Of a stretch of 64,000 nucleotides of DNA, positions 34,317-43,443 are shown piece after piece. Source of the stretch: Rhodocytophaga rosea (GTDB lineage: Bacteria; Bacteroidota; Bacteroidia; Cytophagales; 172606-1). The position numbers and the translations under genes were made by a program. The first letter of the stretch is position 1; each line of letters opens with the position of its first letter. The DNA lies in NCBI RefSeq assembly GCF_010119975.1, contig NZ_CP048222.1, forward strand, positions 7,974,501 to 8,038,500. The letters are read 5' to 3'. Under the pieces are notes generated by a model. That model searched no databases. It saw nothing but the letters and a program-made list of their open reading frames with translations, and was not told the origin of the DNA.

Positions 34317-36101
34317 TCAGATAATAAGTCTTACGCCGCCCAACTCTGAAATCTGGTAGGGGAACCGGTCGCCAGGAGAGCCAATGAACATGAAGTTTTT
34401 AGGAATATTCCATTTTAGCGATAATTCATCAATAAGCCGGGGGCCAAATTGCCCTTTCATTACAATAAAATCCACTACAAACTCAGGGTAGGCCCTGTCT
34501 AATACATCAATATCATAGGCCAGATGTTCAGGTACTTTATGATTTTCGTTTTCTATGGCTACGATTTTTATCCGGTGGGTATCTTCATTCTTTATGATGT
34601 ATTGCATTACTTTATTGATATTTACCACATTATCACCTTTGGTAAAATACACAAACTCTTGTGAATTGATTTCCCGCATGGTTCTCCGGATGTGCGATTC
34701 TTTCAATACTTTATTCGTCAAAATCTTCCGGATAGGGGCAGAGGATGATTTTACGATAAATAGGATTAACCGTAATAATTCAATGCGGTAAAGCATAATG
34801 CCTACGATTGCTACGGTAGGAATAAAATATTTGATAAATACCCACAGGTACGCAGGATTCATTACGGCATTGCCAATTAAAGCAGCAAGTACAGCACCAA
34901 TGGCTATAAACAAAGCCCATCCTGAAGCACGTTCCGGCCTGGGCAAACGGGCTCTGCGGAATTTTAACAATATATTGCCTAAGCCAAACAAAACCATTAC
35001 TGATAAAAAAGAAATGGTATATACGCCGGCTAAGGCGCCTAATTCCCCCTTAGTAATAAATAAAATAGAAATACAGAGCAGAAAAAAGGCAATCATAATC
35101 CGGTAGGTGGTACCTCTTTTATTGGTTTTAAGCAAAAACTGCGGGAGGCAACGGTCCAGGGTCATCCGGTGAACAAGGCCGCTCACACCTACATATGACG
35201 TAAGCACAGCACCGCTGAGTACTAAAACAGCATCAATGGATACAAGCCAGGCCAGCCATTTTCCACCTGAAAGATCACCCATATAAGCCAATAAGGCCTC
35301 TTGGTGCTCGCCTACATCATTTATAGGTACCAGAGATAAAGCCAACAATGCCATGAGTGGATTAAATATGCTTACAACAATCCACATATTCCGTAGCGTT
35401 CTGGGGAATACACCGCTGGCTTGTTCTTCTACAAAATTAGCCGAACTCTCAAATCCTGAAATACCAAGCATCGCCGCCGAAAATCCAAAAAACAAGGCAC
35501 TGACAAGGCTGCCTTTTACTGGCAACTGATAATTAGCAAATAAGGTATCTAATCCATTTCCCATCAGGTAGATGCCGCATGCAATTGCCAGCAAAACAAG
35601 TGTGGCTAGGTGGATGAGAAAGATTGCAATGGCCACTTTTGAAGATTCGCCGATTCCCATAATGGTTAAAGCCATAAATAAAGCCAGGACGCCTACCGTT
35701 GCCCAGATCACCGGCAATCCTTCCCAGAGAATGTGTACATAGTGCATGGCTTCGCTGGCGGAAATAACAGCCGTTGCCATATAGGAAAGCAAAGTAAGGC
35801 AGGCCGCCATTGAAGCTGTAGCTTTACTAGTTGTATTCAGCAGGGCATTATAAGCCCCACCATTCAAGGGAAGAGCGCCTACTACTTCTCCATAAATGCT
35901 TCTGAACAGATATAAAACCAGAGAAACGATGAGTAAAGCGACCCAGGCATACTGACCGGCATAGATGATGGCCAGGGCCGATACATATAAGCAGGAAGAA
36001 CTAATATCGTTGCCACAAATAGCCGTTGCAGGCAATTCGGTCAGCTTATGAGGATGTGGGGTTGCAAGGATATCCTTTACCTCTTGCTTGAGCTGCTCCA
36101 T
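34317..36101 (-). CDS. APC-superfamily amino acid/amine permease with C-terminal cytoplasmic domain
   Basis: The 594-residue protein has about 12 membrane helices to residue ~450 with the APC signature GNDISSSCLYVSALAI in helix 1, ALPLNGGAYNALLN in helix 3 and ALFFGFSAAMLGISGFESSA in helix 6. A 140-residue C-terminal soluble part (FVYFTKGDNVVNINKVMQYI, then FVVDFIVMKGQFGPRLIDEL) may sense or regulate. Substrate is unknown; amino acids are usual. It is monocistronic and convergent with the molybdopterin-fold gene. Confidence 0.88.
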   Translation of the reverse strand: MEQLKQEVKDILATPHPHKLTELPATAICGNDISSSCLYVSALAIIYAGQYAWVALLIVSLVLYLFRSIYGEVVGALPLNGGAYNALLNTTSKATASMAACLTLLSYMATAVISASEAMHYVHILWEGLPVIWATVGVLALFMALTIMGIGESSKVAIAIFLIHLATLVLLAIACGIYLMGNGLDTLFANYQLPVKGSLVSALFFGFSAAMLGISGFESSANFVEEQASGVFPRTLRNMWIVVSIFNPLMALLALSLVPINDVGEHQEALLAYMGDLSGGKWLAWLVSIDAVLVLSGAVLTSYVGVSGLVHRMTLDRCLPQFLLKTNKRGTTYRIMIAFFLLCISILFITKGELGALAGVYTISFLSVMVLFGLGNILLKFRRARLPRPERASGWALFIAIGAVLAALIGNAVMNPAYLWVFIKYFIPTVAIVGIMLYRIELLRLILFIVKSSSAPIRKILTNKVLKESHIRRTMREINSQEFVYFTKGDNVVNINKVMQYIIKNEDTHRIKIVAIENENHKVPEHLAYDIDVLDRAYPEFVVDFIVMKGQFGPRLIDELSLKWNIPKNFMFIGSPGDRFPYQISELGGVRLII

Positions 36102-36678
36102 AAGGATGAATATAAATTAAAAGCAGTCTTATTATTTAATTGAAAGTAGAAAAAAATTAATAACAATTGCTTTTTTCTTTTATAAATTCTAACGCAGTTC
36201 ACTCAAAAGAGTTATCAGCTTTAAAGGCTGTTGCAGGATGAACTAAAGTGAATACTCATACTTCATTTTACATGACTCCAGTAAATTTGAAGCTCAATTT
36301 TTCTCTGGAAGCCAGAGCTTTCTGACTAATGAAAATACCTGAACCGCCTTACGAAACCATTTTGTGTGCAGATTCTCATTTTCAGGCATTAAAAGCAGAG
36401 TATCTTCCTTTTGATAGTAAAAGTGTACAAAAACGAACAGTATCTGTTCTGAATACGAACACTCGTGGAGAGTTGTAGCACAATTCCTGGAACAGTCATT
36501 TATTCTCTACGATAATGTGAAGCAGTTATATTAACCGCCCATCGGCTGTTTTTGCCATTCATCGATTAGTTTTCTTGTATGGGTAACTTCTTTGGCCATT
36601 TCTCTATCAAATGGTATAAAATTCACATATACACAAGCACACACAAATTAGTAATCAAACAAAAAACAACATACACTC
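36102..36678. other. Intergenic region with a short possible ORF
   Basis: The region is divergent (APC gene minus; secreted protein gene plus). It contains a 49-codon ORF at 36329-36478 (MKIPEPPYETILCADSHFQ start) without recognisable family, perhaps a gene remnant. No hairpin terminator or clear promoter box was found. Confidence 0.4.
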
Positions 36679-37101
36679 ATGAAAACTCTATTCATTTCCA
36701 CTCCTGTAATGCGTAATTTAGTAGCCGCTTTTGCTTTGGCTTTCACCCTTTTTGCTGGCAATGCTTCTGCCCAAAGTGTACAGTTCGCTGATAATGCGGC
36801 CATCCATACACAGACTTCAGATCAATTTAAAGTAGCTGTATTTCCTGTACAAAACTCATTAACCATGAAAGTGCTGTTTGAAAACCCGGCTCAGGAAAAA
36901 GTAACGGTCATGATCAAAAACAGCGATCATGAGGTTGTCTACAAAAAAGAAGTTGGTAAAGTAGCTATCTTCAATGGCAAGTTCGATGTTTCTAAAATGA
37001 CAGATGGTACCTATACCATGGTAATCGAAAGCAAACATCAGAGCTATTCTAATGCCTTCTCTGTAGAGACCTATCAGGAGCGCATTGCCAGAGCTTTGTA
37101 A
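36679..37101 (+). CDS. Small secreted protein with an Ig-like / sorting-domain-like fold
   Basis: The 140 residues include a Sec signal (FTLFAGNASAQS) and one beta-rich domain: FKVAVFPVQNSLTMKVLFEN, VTVMIKNSDHEVVYKKEVGK, FDVSKMTDGTYTMVIESK. The arrangement recalls C-terminal type IX secretion domains and the DUF3244 class, but it stands alone. It is probably exported to the periplasm or surface. A terminator follows at 37138, so it is a single-gene unit. Confidence 0.75.
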   Translation: MKTLFISTPVMRNLVAAFALAFTLFAGNASAQSVQFADNAAIHTQTSDQFKVAVFPVQNSLTMKVLFENPAQEKVTVMIKNSDHEVVYKKEVGKVAIFNGKFDVSKMTDGTYTMVIESKHQSYSNAFSVETYQERIARAL

Positions 37102-37137
37102 GAAACATTTTATCCATAGTCTATATTCTCTTTTTCA

Positions 37138-37174
37138 AACAGGCAGGTGATCTTTCTCCTGCCTGTTTTCTTTT
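37138..37174 (+). terminator. Rho-independent terminator
   Basis: The arms AACAGGCAGG (37138-37147) and CCTGCCTGTT (37158-37167) with a 10-nt loop are followed by TTCTTTT. It ends the small secreted protein gene. Confidence 0.85.
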
Positions 37175-37294
37175 GGTTAGTTATGCAAAAAATTACAAGT
37201 AGTTCCCAGATATGATGTGTCTCATGTTCGATTCACATTTATTGCAACATTAATCGGTGAAGAGAGTAAAAGTGTATGCAAACTATTATTTCTT

Positions 37295-37690
37295 ATGGAA
37301 CGATATTCTTACTCTGTAGCCAGATTTTTCCTGCTTATTATATTACTTGTACAAGCAAGCGCTTGCAATAGACAAGGAACATCTGCTGCCGAAAATACTC
37401 AAAAACCTAAAAACATCAGGCTGGTGGTAGGAAAGATCAAAGAAGTACAAATGCCTGTGCCGGCAGATACTACCATTCAACTGGTCGCTTCTTCAGAAAA
37501 TAATGAAATAGTGGATGTGAGCAAACAAACCGTTGAGCAGACACTATCTCAAAATCAAACAAAAGAAACTTTTCTGATCAAAGCCATAACCCCTGGAACA
37601 GTGAAAGTTACTTTCTCCCGGAAAAAAGTAAATGAAGAAGGAGCAGGAGATATTACCCAAACGTATCTGGTACGTGTGGTAAATAAATGA
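37295..37690 (+). CDS. Small lipoprotein, beta-rich, weakly chagasin-like
   Basis: From ATG 37295 the 131-residue protein has a lipoprotein signal (FFLLIILLVQASAC) and a beta-sandwich-like domain: IRLVVGKIKEVQMPVPADTT, LVASSENNEIVDVSKQ, FLIKAITPGTVKVTFSRKK and TYLVRVV. The last strands recall chagasin (I42) inhibitors or bacterial Ig-like domains, but the NPTTGY loop of chagasins is missing. The frame is open to a GTG at 37217; the signal supports the later ATG. Confidence 0.65.
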   Translation: MERYSYSVARFFLLIILLVQASACNRQGTSAAENTQKPKNIRLVVGKIKEVQMPVPADTTIQLVASSENNEIVDVSKQTVEQTLSQNQTKETFLIKAITPGTVKVTFSRKKVNEEGAGDITQTYLVRVVNK

Positions 37691-37802
37691 TTTCCTTAGC
37701 CTATAATTTAATATTCTCATCCTTACCCAAGATGATTCCATATTTCACCGGCCTGCCGCTTTTTTATTCCCAGATCAGTCGGCAAATAATTGCCAATTCA
37801 AA

Positions 37803-37838
37803 CTTTTTTGAAAAAAAATAAAATATTTTTCAAAAAAG
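37803..37838. repeat. Perfect 13-bp inverted repeat upstream of the MerR promoter
   Basis: CTTTTTTGAAAAA (37803-37815) and TTTTTCAAAAAAG (37826-37838) are perfect inverted copies separated by 10 A/T-rich bases. They directly precede the -35 of the TipA-like regulator gene and form a bendable A-tract region or an A/T stem. Confidence 0.6.
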
Positions 37839-37840
37839 AC

Positions 37841-37871
37841 TTGACTCTCACCTTACGTCATAGCTTATGTT
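37841..37871 (+). promoter_or_regulatory. MerR-type promoter with a 19-bp spacer
   Basis: TTGACT (37841-37846) and TATGTT (37866-37871) are separated by 19 bp containing ACCTTACGTCATAG, close to the dyads bound by MerR-family activators. MerR regulators untwist such long spacers on ligand binding. The site lies 15 bp before ATG 37886, so the regulator probably activates its own gene. Confidence 0.6.
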
Positions 37872-37885
37872 TGTATCATCAATCG

Positions 37886-38665
37886 ATGCAAACAATGAAA
37901 AATTACTCTGTCAAACAACTTTCCAGACTTGCCGGTGTGAGTATACGCACACTTCATCTCTATGACCAGATGGGGCTCTTAAAGCCAGCCATCCGTACGG
38001 AGGCCAGGTATCGGTTGTATGGAGAAAAACAGCTATTGCGGCTTCAGCAAATTCTTTTTTATAAGGAAATGGATTTTAGCCTCGAAGAAATCGGCCACAT
38101 TCTAGATAAGCCGGACTTCGACATGCTACAAGCCATGGAGCATCACAAAACAGCTCTCCAATACCGCTATGACAGGTTATATACATTGTTGCAAACGGTT
38201 GATAAAACTATTTCACATTTAAAAGGAACTATTATGTTAACTCCAGAAGAATTATATGAAGGTCTGCCAAAAGATAAGGCAGAAGCCTACCGCAAGGAAG
38301 CCATTGCTGAATATGGTGAAAGTACTGTGGCCAGATCGGAAAATTATTTGCGGCAACTCAGCAAGCAAGATTTTGCAAAGCTCAAAGCAGAAAACCAGCA
38401 GATTGCAAAGACTCTCTTTTCCATGCTACAGGAAGATCCGGCCAGTGATAAAGTACAACAACAGATCAAGCGTCATTATGCAATTATCCGCACTTTCTGG
38501 GGTACCGCTAATTCACCCGATCCGCAAGCAGATGCCTATGCCGGTCTTGGTCAATTATATGTATCTGATGAAAGATTTACAATGGCAGAGGGAATACCTC
38601 AGCCGGAATATGCCTTATTTATGAGCAAAGCCATGCGCCATTTTGCAGACACGCAATTGAAATAG
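37886..38665 (+). CDS. MerR-family regulator with TipAS ligand-binding domain
   Basis: The 259 residues include the MerR HTH (YSVKQLSRLAGVSIRTLHLY, then DQMGLLKP and YRLYGEKQLLRLQQILFY), a dimerisation helix and a C-terminal TipAS domain (about residues 115-255) with TPEELYEGLPKDKAEAYRKE and FWGTANSPDPQADAYAGLGQ. TipA proteins bind thiopeptides and other drugs. ATG 37886 or 37895 is chosen because the promoter lies just upstream; an earlier in-frame ATG (37790) precedes the promoter and is excluded. Confidence 0.9.
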   Translation: MQTMKNYSVKQLSRLAGVSIRTLHLYDQMGLLKPAIRTEARYRLYGEKQLLRLQQILFYKEMDFSLEEIGHILDKPDFDMLQAMEHHKTALQYRYDRLYTLLQTVDKTISHLKGTIMLTPEELYEGLPKDKAEAYRKEAIAEYGESTVARSENYLRQLSKQDFAKLKAENQQIAKTLFSMLQEDPASDKVQQQIKRHYAIIRTFWGTANSPDPQADAYAGLGQLYVSDERFTMAEGIPQPEYALFMSKAMRHFADTQLK

Positions 38666-38818
38666 GCTTTTTGTGAGTAGATTAAGCAAACAGCTATCGG
38701 ATTTTTGAATACACTGAATAGTCGCAACTCATGTGTTTACGAGATTTAAATACCTGTGAACAAATTGGGTTGTGGCTATTTTACTGTGCAGATGTCCACT
38801 TCATCCCTTACAGGAATA

Positions 38819-41191
38819 TTATGCCTTTTCCATGTTTGGTAATACCACAATAAACTTAGTCATTTTGCCATACTGGCTTTCCAGACTGATCTTACCCTTC
38901 ATTTTCTCTACGGTTTGTTTTACGATATATAATCCCAAACCAGATCCGTCTGTATGTTCGGTAGCCCGGTAGAACATGTCAAATATTTTGGCGATGTGAT
39001 CTTCTTTAATACCAATGCCATTATCTGTAAAGGTGAGTACCGCTTGTTTTGGTGTCTGGTCCACTAATACCTGTAAATAATGACTCTCTGCATATGGATT
39101 CTGGTACTTGATGGCATTAGAGACAATATTGTTGAATAAGATCTTCAGTCTGAACAAATCACCGTAAAATGCTGAATTTTCGCCTTTATACTCCAGGGTA
39201 ATGTCTATGCTATCAAAACCTTTCATATAGGCAAGGTCATGCTTAGATTGCTCTAAAAGTGCGCCGAAGTCAATTAACTGGGCTTCTGTGACATTCCGGT
39301 TGGCTTTTGCGTAACTGATCATCGATTGCACAAACCTATCCAGGGTCAAAACCCGGTTTTCGATATGATTAATATATACAGGCCATTGAGATTGATCAGG
39401 ATCAACTTTCATTACATTCGTTAGCCCTAAAACAGATGTGAGGGGAGAACGGATATCATGGGACATTTTGTAAACCAGCTGATCGAGCTCAAAATTACGT
39501 GCCGCTAGTTCATCTACTGTATGCTGGAGTTCTTCCTGCTGCGTTTTTAGTTCTTCATTGGCTGCAGAAAGTTCTTCTTCGCCGGCAAGTAAAGCCTTGT
39601 TTTTCTCCTCGAATTGTTGATTGAGCTTCATAAGCCGGTTTACCAGTTCTTTAATCTCACTTTCCTGCTCCAGTTTTTCTGTTACCTCCCGGCCTACCAT
39701 GGTAGCACCAATTACAGACCCTTTGGCATCATACATGGGACTGTACACAGACTCAAAATACCTGGTATCGTTTGAACCCATTTCTGCTTCATGCATCATC
39801 ATATAGGTTTCGCCCTGTAAAGCTCTGTACCAGGAAAGTTTTACTCCTTCTGCTAAGTCAGGCCTGTTTGCCAGTACCTCAATTAGGTTACTGTCTTTAT
39901 CTATCAATTTTCCTGCTACATTGGCAAAACTCTTACGTCCGGGAGAATTGATGGCAAGTATAGAATAGTTTTTATCAATGGCTACAACCATATCCTGGGT
40001 GCTTTCAATGATCCCTTGCAGAGTAGCCAGGGAAGATGCAATCTGTTCCTGTGTTTTTATCCGGTCTGATACATTATTGAAAACCGCTACCGCTCCAATC
40101 AGTTTTCCGCTAGCATCTGTTAAAGGACTCGCATTCATAATTATAAATACGCCTTCTTTTGTTTTTTTGTGTTTATAATATCCCAGATGGTCAAATACAG
40201 TTTCCCCACTCAGGGCTTTTATGACAGGAATTTCTTCCGGAGGAAGAATGGTTTTTTTATCGGGATAAAAAGATTCTACCTGCTGCGCCCATTCCTCATA
40301 ATTTTTTGTAGACAGATCGATTGGAATGGCTGTACGGGCTGTTTTATTGGAAAGTACAAAATTCTTTTCCAAGTCTATCACCATTACCCCTTCCTGCATA
40401 CAGTCAAATACCAGCTTCAGCAGGTTTTTCTGTTCCCTGAGTTTTACTTCAGTATTTTTAAGTTCATTAATTATTCGCGTAATCACCAGTACACCTGATA
40501 TTGCTCCATCTGAATAGTCGGGAAACATCATCGTCTGGAAATGGACGGTATGGGTAGGAAGGTTTACATGATTATGATGCATCACTTCTTTGCCAGTATC
40601 CAGAACCTGCTGTAAATCATTCGTCCACTGGGTAAAATTTTCCTGCGAAATACCAAGCAAAGGAGCCATTTCTTTGGTGGTTTTTCCCAGAAACTGACCC
40701 GTAGTCAACTTCTTAGCCTGCCTGAGCAATTCCTGGTTTACAAAAGTGAACCGTAACTGTTTGTCAAATCTGGAAATCAGATCGCCTGACTGATTAACCA
40801 TACTTGTCAGGGAATCCAGGGAAATAGAAGGTGCTTTCTTTGCTGTCTCCTTTGTTTCTTTTGCTTTCGGACCAGGTTGATTTTGTAGTTGAATAAAATA
40901 GAGTAAATTATCCTGATTCAGGTGTGTTTTCCAGGTGATGGGAGCAGTTTTAACGGTATTGGTGCGCAAAGCAAATGTCAGTTCTTTTGTTTCTCCATTA
41001 TTCAGAGAAGTAATCAATGCATGTACCTCTTTCAGGGCTTTGGCAGGTATAAATTTTTGCAAAGGATCGTTGGCCCATACCGGAATACCTGCCAGTTGTT
41101 CAAAGGCATCATTCCATTTCACCAATAGCAGATCAGGTGTTAAACAACATTGGGCCAGCGGAGATAACTGAAAAAAGATTTCTGCATCCAT
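38819..41191 (-). CDS. Multi-PAS sensor histidine kinase
   Basis: The 790-residue protein without membrane segments has about four PAS-like domains (roughly residues 10-110, 150-265, 275-385 and 390-510), a coiled-coil with QQEELQHTVDELAARNFELD and a kinase core: H-box MSHDIRSPLTSVLGL, N-box FNNIVSNAIKYQNP, G1 DNGIGIKEDHIAKIFDMFYR and G2 GSGLGLYIVKQTVEKMKG. It is probably a cytoplasmic sensor of redox, light or metabolites. No response regulator gene lies nearby, so the partner is elsewhere. Confidence 0.92.
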   Translation of the reverse strand: MDAEIFFQLSPLAQCCLTPDLLLVKWNDAFEQLAGIPVWANDPLQKFIPAKALKEVHALITSLNNGETKELTFALRTNTVKTAPITWKTHLNQDNLLYFIQLQNQPGPKAKETKETAKKAPSISLDSLTSMVNQSGDLISRFDKQLRFTFVNQELLRQAKKLTTGQFLGKTTKEMAPLLGISQENFTQWTNDLQQVLDTGKEVMHHNHVNLPTHTVHFQTMMFPDYSDGAISGVLVITRIINELKNTEVKLREQKNLLKLVFDCMQEGVMVIDLEKNFVLSNKTARTAIPIDLSTKNYEEWAQQVESFYPDKKTILPPEEIPVIKALSGETVFDHLGYYKHKKTKEGVFIIMNASPLTDASGKLIGAVAVFNNVSDRIKTQEQIASSLATLQGIIESTQDMVVAIDKNYSILAINSPGRKSFANVAGKLIDKDSNLIEVLANRPDLAEGVKLSWYRALQGETYMMMHEAEMGSNDTRYFESVYSPMYDAKGSVIGATMVGREVTEKLEQESEIKELVNRLMKLNQQFEEKNKALLAGEEELSAANEELKTQQEELQHTVDELAARNFELDQLVYKMSHDIRSPLTSVLGLTNVMKVDPDQSQWPVYINHIENRVLTLDRFVQSMISYAKANRNVTEAQLIDFGALLEQSKHDLAYMKGFDSIDITLEYKGENSAFYGDLFRLKILFNNIVSNAIKYQNPYAESHYLQVLVDQTPKQAVLTFTDNGIGIKEDHIAKIFDMFYRATEHTDGSGLGLYIVKQTVEKMKGKISLESQYGKMTKFIVVLPNMEKA

Positions 41192-41450
41192 GATACGTCC
41201 AGTATAGAGAAGCTAAGCAGCTTGGTTTTAAGGTAGTAAAATTATGATCAATAACAGATTGCCCTCTTTAAATGTAATACGAATTTTAATAATGGTACTG
41301 CTCTATTTTTGGGGAGTTAATGCTGCTTTATTCGGGAGTAAATTCATAGGTAGAATAAATACGGGATATTTACTCAGTAAGATTCACTTGTCCTTATAGG
41401 CGTTCAAATAATATATTTTTACCAGAATTTGGAAGATATATTATTTTCAA

Positions 41451-41489
41451 TTTATCTTAGCGAGTAAGATATTTATTTTCTAAGATAAA
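41451..41489 (+). promoter_or_regulatory. Compound palindromic operator of the MarR regulator
   Basis: A perfect 10-bp inverted repeat TTTATCTTAG (41451-41460) / CTAAGATAAA (41480-41489) encloses another half: TATCTTA (41453-41459), 5 nt, TAAGATA (41465-41471). Three copies of the same half-site thus lie 7-45 bp before the MarR start codon. Autoregulation by the adjacent MarR protein is inferred. Confidence 0.7.
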
Positions 41490-41495
41490 TTTGTT

Positions 41496-41981
41496 ATGCC
41501 TAGAGAATTTGACCAAAAAACAATTGCTTCTATCAACAGTATGGCCAGGCAATTTTCAGATGCTACAATTCTGATGCATGAAGCCATTGCCAGGGAAGTA
41601 GGCTTATCCGGAACAGACCATAAATATCTGGGAATCCTGATACAACAGGGTGAAATGACTGCTGGAGAACTTGCCAGATTCACTGGTCTAACAACTGGTG
41701 CGGTAACTGGCCTCATAGACCGGTTTGAGAAAAAAGGGCTGGTAAGCAGACGTTTTGACAAAGAAGACCGGAGGAAGGTCGTAATTGTGCCGGATACTGA
41801 AAAGGCCAATAGTCTGCTGAGAGGCATTTTCTCTCAAATTCAAACCAAAACTTTAGATATGCTTTCAAATTTTAATGAGCAAGAACTCACAATCATTGAG
41901 CGGTATTTGACAGCTGCCATTGCCATGATGAAAGAGACCACCACACAGTTAAATGAAAATGCAAAAAACACAACCCTATGA
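41496..41981 (+). CDS. MarR-family transcriptional regulator
   Basis: The 161-residue wHTH regulator has DHKYLGILIQQGEMTAGELA, RFTGLTTGAVTGLIDRFEKK and the wing RRFDKEDRRKVVIV, diagnostic of MarR. It overlaps the next gene by ATGA, so the membrane protein is its likely target and partner. The palindromic operator just upstream supports autorepression; the ligand is unknown. Confidence 0.92.
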   Translation: MPREFDQKTIASINSMARQFSDATILMHEAIAREVGLSGTDHKYLGILIQQGEMTAGELARFTGLTTGAVTGLIDRFEKKGLVSRRFDKEDRRKVVIVPDTEKANSLLRGIFSQIQTKTLDMLSNFNEQELTIIERYLTAAIAMMKETTTQLNENAKNTTL

Positions 41982-42481
41982 ATGATATTACGCAGCACTA
42001 TATAAACAGAGCAGAAATATGGCTCCTGATTACTACCCTAGTTTATTTTCTGATGAACGGAGCACAGATTTTTGAAACCGCCGTGATCGTACCCAAATGG
42101 ACAGCTTCTCCACCGGAATCATTCCAGCTGTTTAAAGGCAAATATGGACTGGATTTTAAACCTTTCTGGATTGGCCTGCATTCCATTCATGAAATTACTT
42201 TTATTCTGGCCATTATTTTTTGCTGGAAACTGGAGATCAGAAACTGGCTCCTGGTTCTGTTTGCCCTTCACTTTGCCGTACGGGTGTGGACATTGATCTA
42301 CTTTGCTCCCAATATTATTGAGTTTCAGAAAATTGCGAATAAAAGCGGGTTAGAGACGGATCTGCTCAGCCGTGCTGCTATCTGGAGAAATTTGAATTAT
42401 ATCCGGGTAGGTATTTTTATAGCGGTTTCCATCGGACTCATTCCTTTGTATCTGAAATTGTTGCAACTGAAAGTTAATTAG
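41978..42481 (+). CDS. Four-helix membrane protein in a MarR operon
   Basis: The 167 residues form about four membrane helices: EIWLLITTLVYFLMNGAQIF, FWIGLHSIHEITFILAIIF, WLLVLFALHFAVRVWTLIYF and VGIFIAVSIGLIPLYL. The segment AIWRNLNYIRVG recalls the DUF1772 family by pattern only. It is translationally coupled to the MarR gene and likely controlled by it. Function unknown. Confidence 0.7.
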   Translation: MNDITQHYINRAEIWLLITTLVYFLMNGAQIFETAVIVPKWTASPPESFQLFKGKYGLDFKPFWIGLHSIHEITFILAIIFCWKLEIRNWLLVLFALHFAVRVWTLIYFAPNIIEFQKIANKSGLETDLLSRAAIWRNLNYIRVGIFIAVSIGLIPLYLKLLQLKVN

Positions 42482-42490
42482 ACAGTAAAA

Positions 42491-42637
42491 AGTTGTTGAC
42501 AATTCGTTGTTAGTGGTTGGGATTATAAAATAAAGCGAGACGGTTATTTGTATTTTTAGATATTCTAAACCAAAATCTCTCAATTACTTATAGCATGATT
42601 ACCTGTTATTACTAACACCGAATAACTAATAACCATT
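42491..42637. repeat. Inverted pair of a dispersed ACTAACAACGAAT-type element
   Basis: At 42491-42520 the minus strand reads ACTAACAACGAAT preceded by CCAACC; at 42611-42637 the plus strand reads ACTAACACCGAATAACTAAT then AACC. The two copies face each other about 90 bp apart between convergent genes. Related copies occur at 61331-61363 (best) and more loosely at 50379-50412. Confidence 0.5.
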
Positions 42638-42645
42638 AATGGTGT

Positions 42646-43416
42646 CTATTCTTTAACCGCTACAACCCTGATTCTTTTATAGTCGGCATACCATTTTCCG
42701 TTGGTAAAAAGCTCTCCTTTTACCATCTCCTGTACTTCCTGTTTGATCTGTTCTTTTGCTTCGGCTGGAATTCCGTTGAAAAAAGCATTTCCGAACATTT
42801 CAAGCCAGTCTTGAATGCCTTTGTTACTGTCTGCTAATTCAGTAGGCCGGTCGTAGTGCTGCGCAAAAGTTACCCGGAATCCATGCTTTTCAAGCAGTGT
42901 GGTATATTCTCCAATGGAGGGAAAATAAAATATTTCGGCCTGTGCATTTTTTACAAATCCATACTTAGTAAGTGTTTTTCTGAGTTCATTCAGTATGGTT
43001 TGTACATTGCCTTTTCCGCCAAACTCAGCGACTATTCTTCCGCCTGGTTTCAAATTCCGGTACATACATTTGATGGCTTGTTCTTTTTGTACGACCCAGT
43101 GTAAAACAGCATTAGAGAAAATGGCATCGAATAACTGGGCAAATTCAAAATCGGTGGCATTCATTACCAGAAACTCAATGCCGGGATATTTTTGCCGGGC
43201 ATCATCAATCATTTCCCTGGAACTATCCATACCGACTATGTCTACTCCCAATTCTTTCAATTTAGCAGTTAATTGTCCTGAACCGCATCCAAGGTCTAAT
43301 ATACGTTCACCTGCTTTCGGTGCTAATAGTTCCAGTAAACTCTCGCCGTACTGATACACAAAGGAATGTTTGTCATTATAGAGATTAGCTTTCCAGATAG
43401 TATTTGTCTCTTTCAT
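42646..43416 (-). CDS. Class I SAM-dependent methyltransferase (Tam/UbiE-like)
   Basis: The 256-residue protein has the SAM motif ILDLGCGSGQLTAKLKELG, VVGMDSS-type VDIVGMDSSREMIDDARQ, FDAIFSNAVLHWV and LKPGGRIVAEFGG. The HWV post-motif and length recall trans-aconitate methyltransferases, but a generic small-molecule role is as likely. It lies 27 bp after the phosphatase gene on the same strand, so they may be co-transcribed. Confidence 0.85.
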   Translation of the reverse strand: MKETNTIWKANLYNDKHSFVYQYGESLLELLAPKAGERILDLGCGSGQLTAKLKELGVDIVGMDSSREMIDDARQKYPGIEFLVMNATDFEFAQLFDAIFSNAVLHWVVQKEQAIKCMYRNLKPGGRIVAEFGGKGNVQTILNELRKTLTKYGFVKNAQAEIFYFPSIGEYTTLLEKHGFRVTFAQHYDRPTELADSNKGIQDWLEMFGNAFFNGIPAEAKEQIKQEVQEMVKGELFTNGKWYADYKRIRVVAVKE

Positions 43417-43443
43417 GTCTGAGCAATTGTAGTGTGAAATGTT

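Noticed and set aside
36329-36478. 49-codon ORF in the gap before the small secreted protein gene
   Set aside because: No homologue recognised, no promoter or ribosome-site support, and the region has scattered stops in all frames; a gene remnant is possible but not supported.
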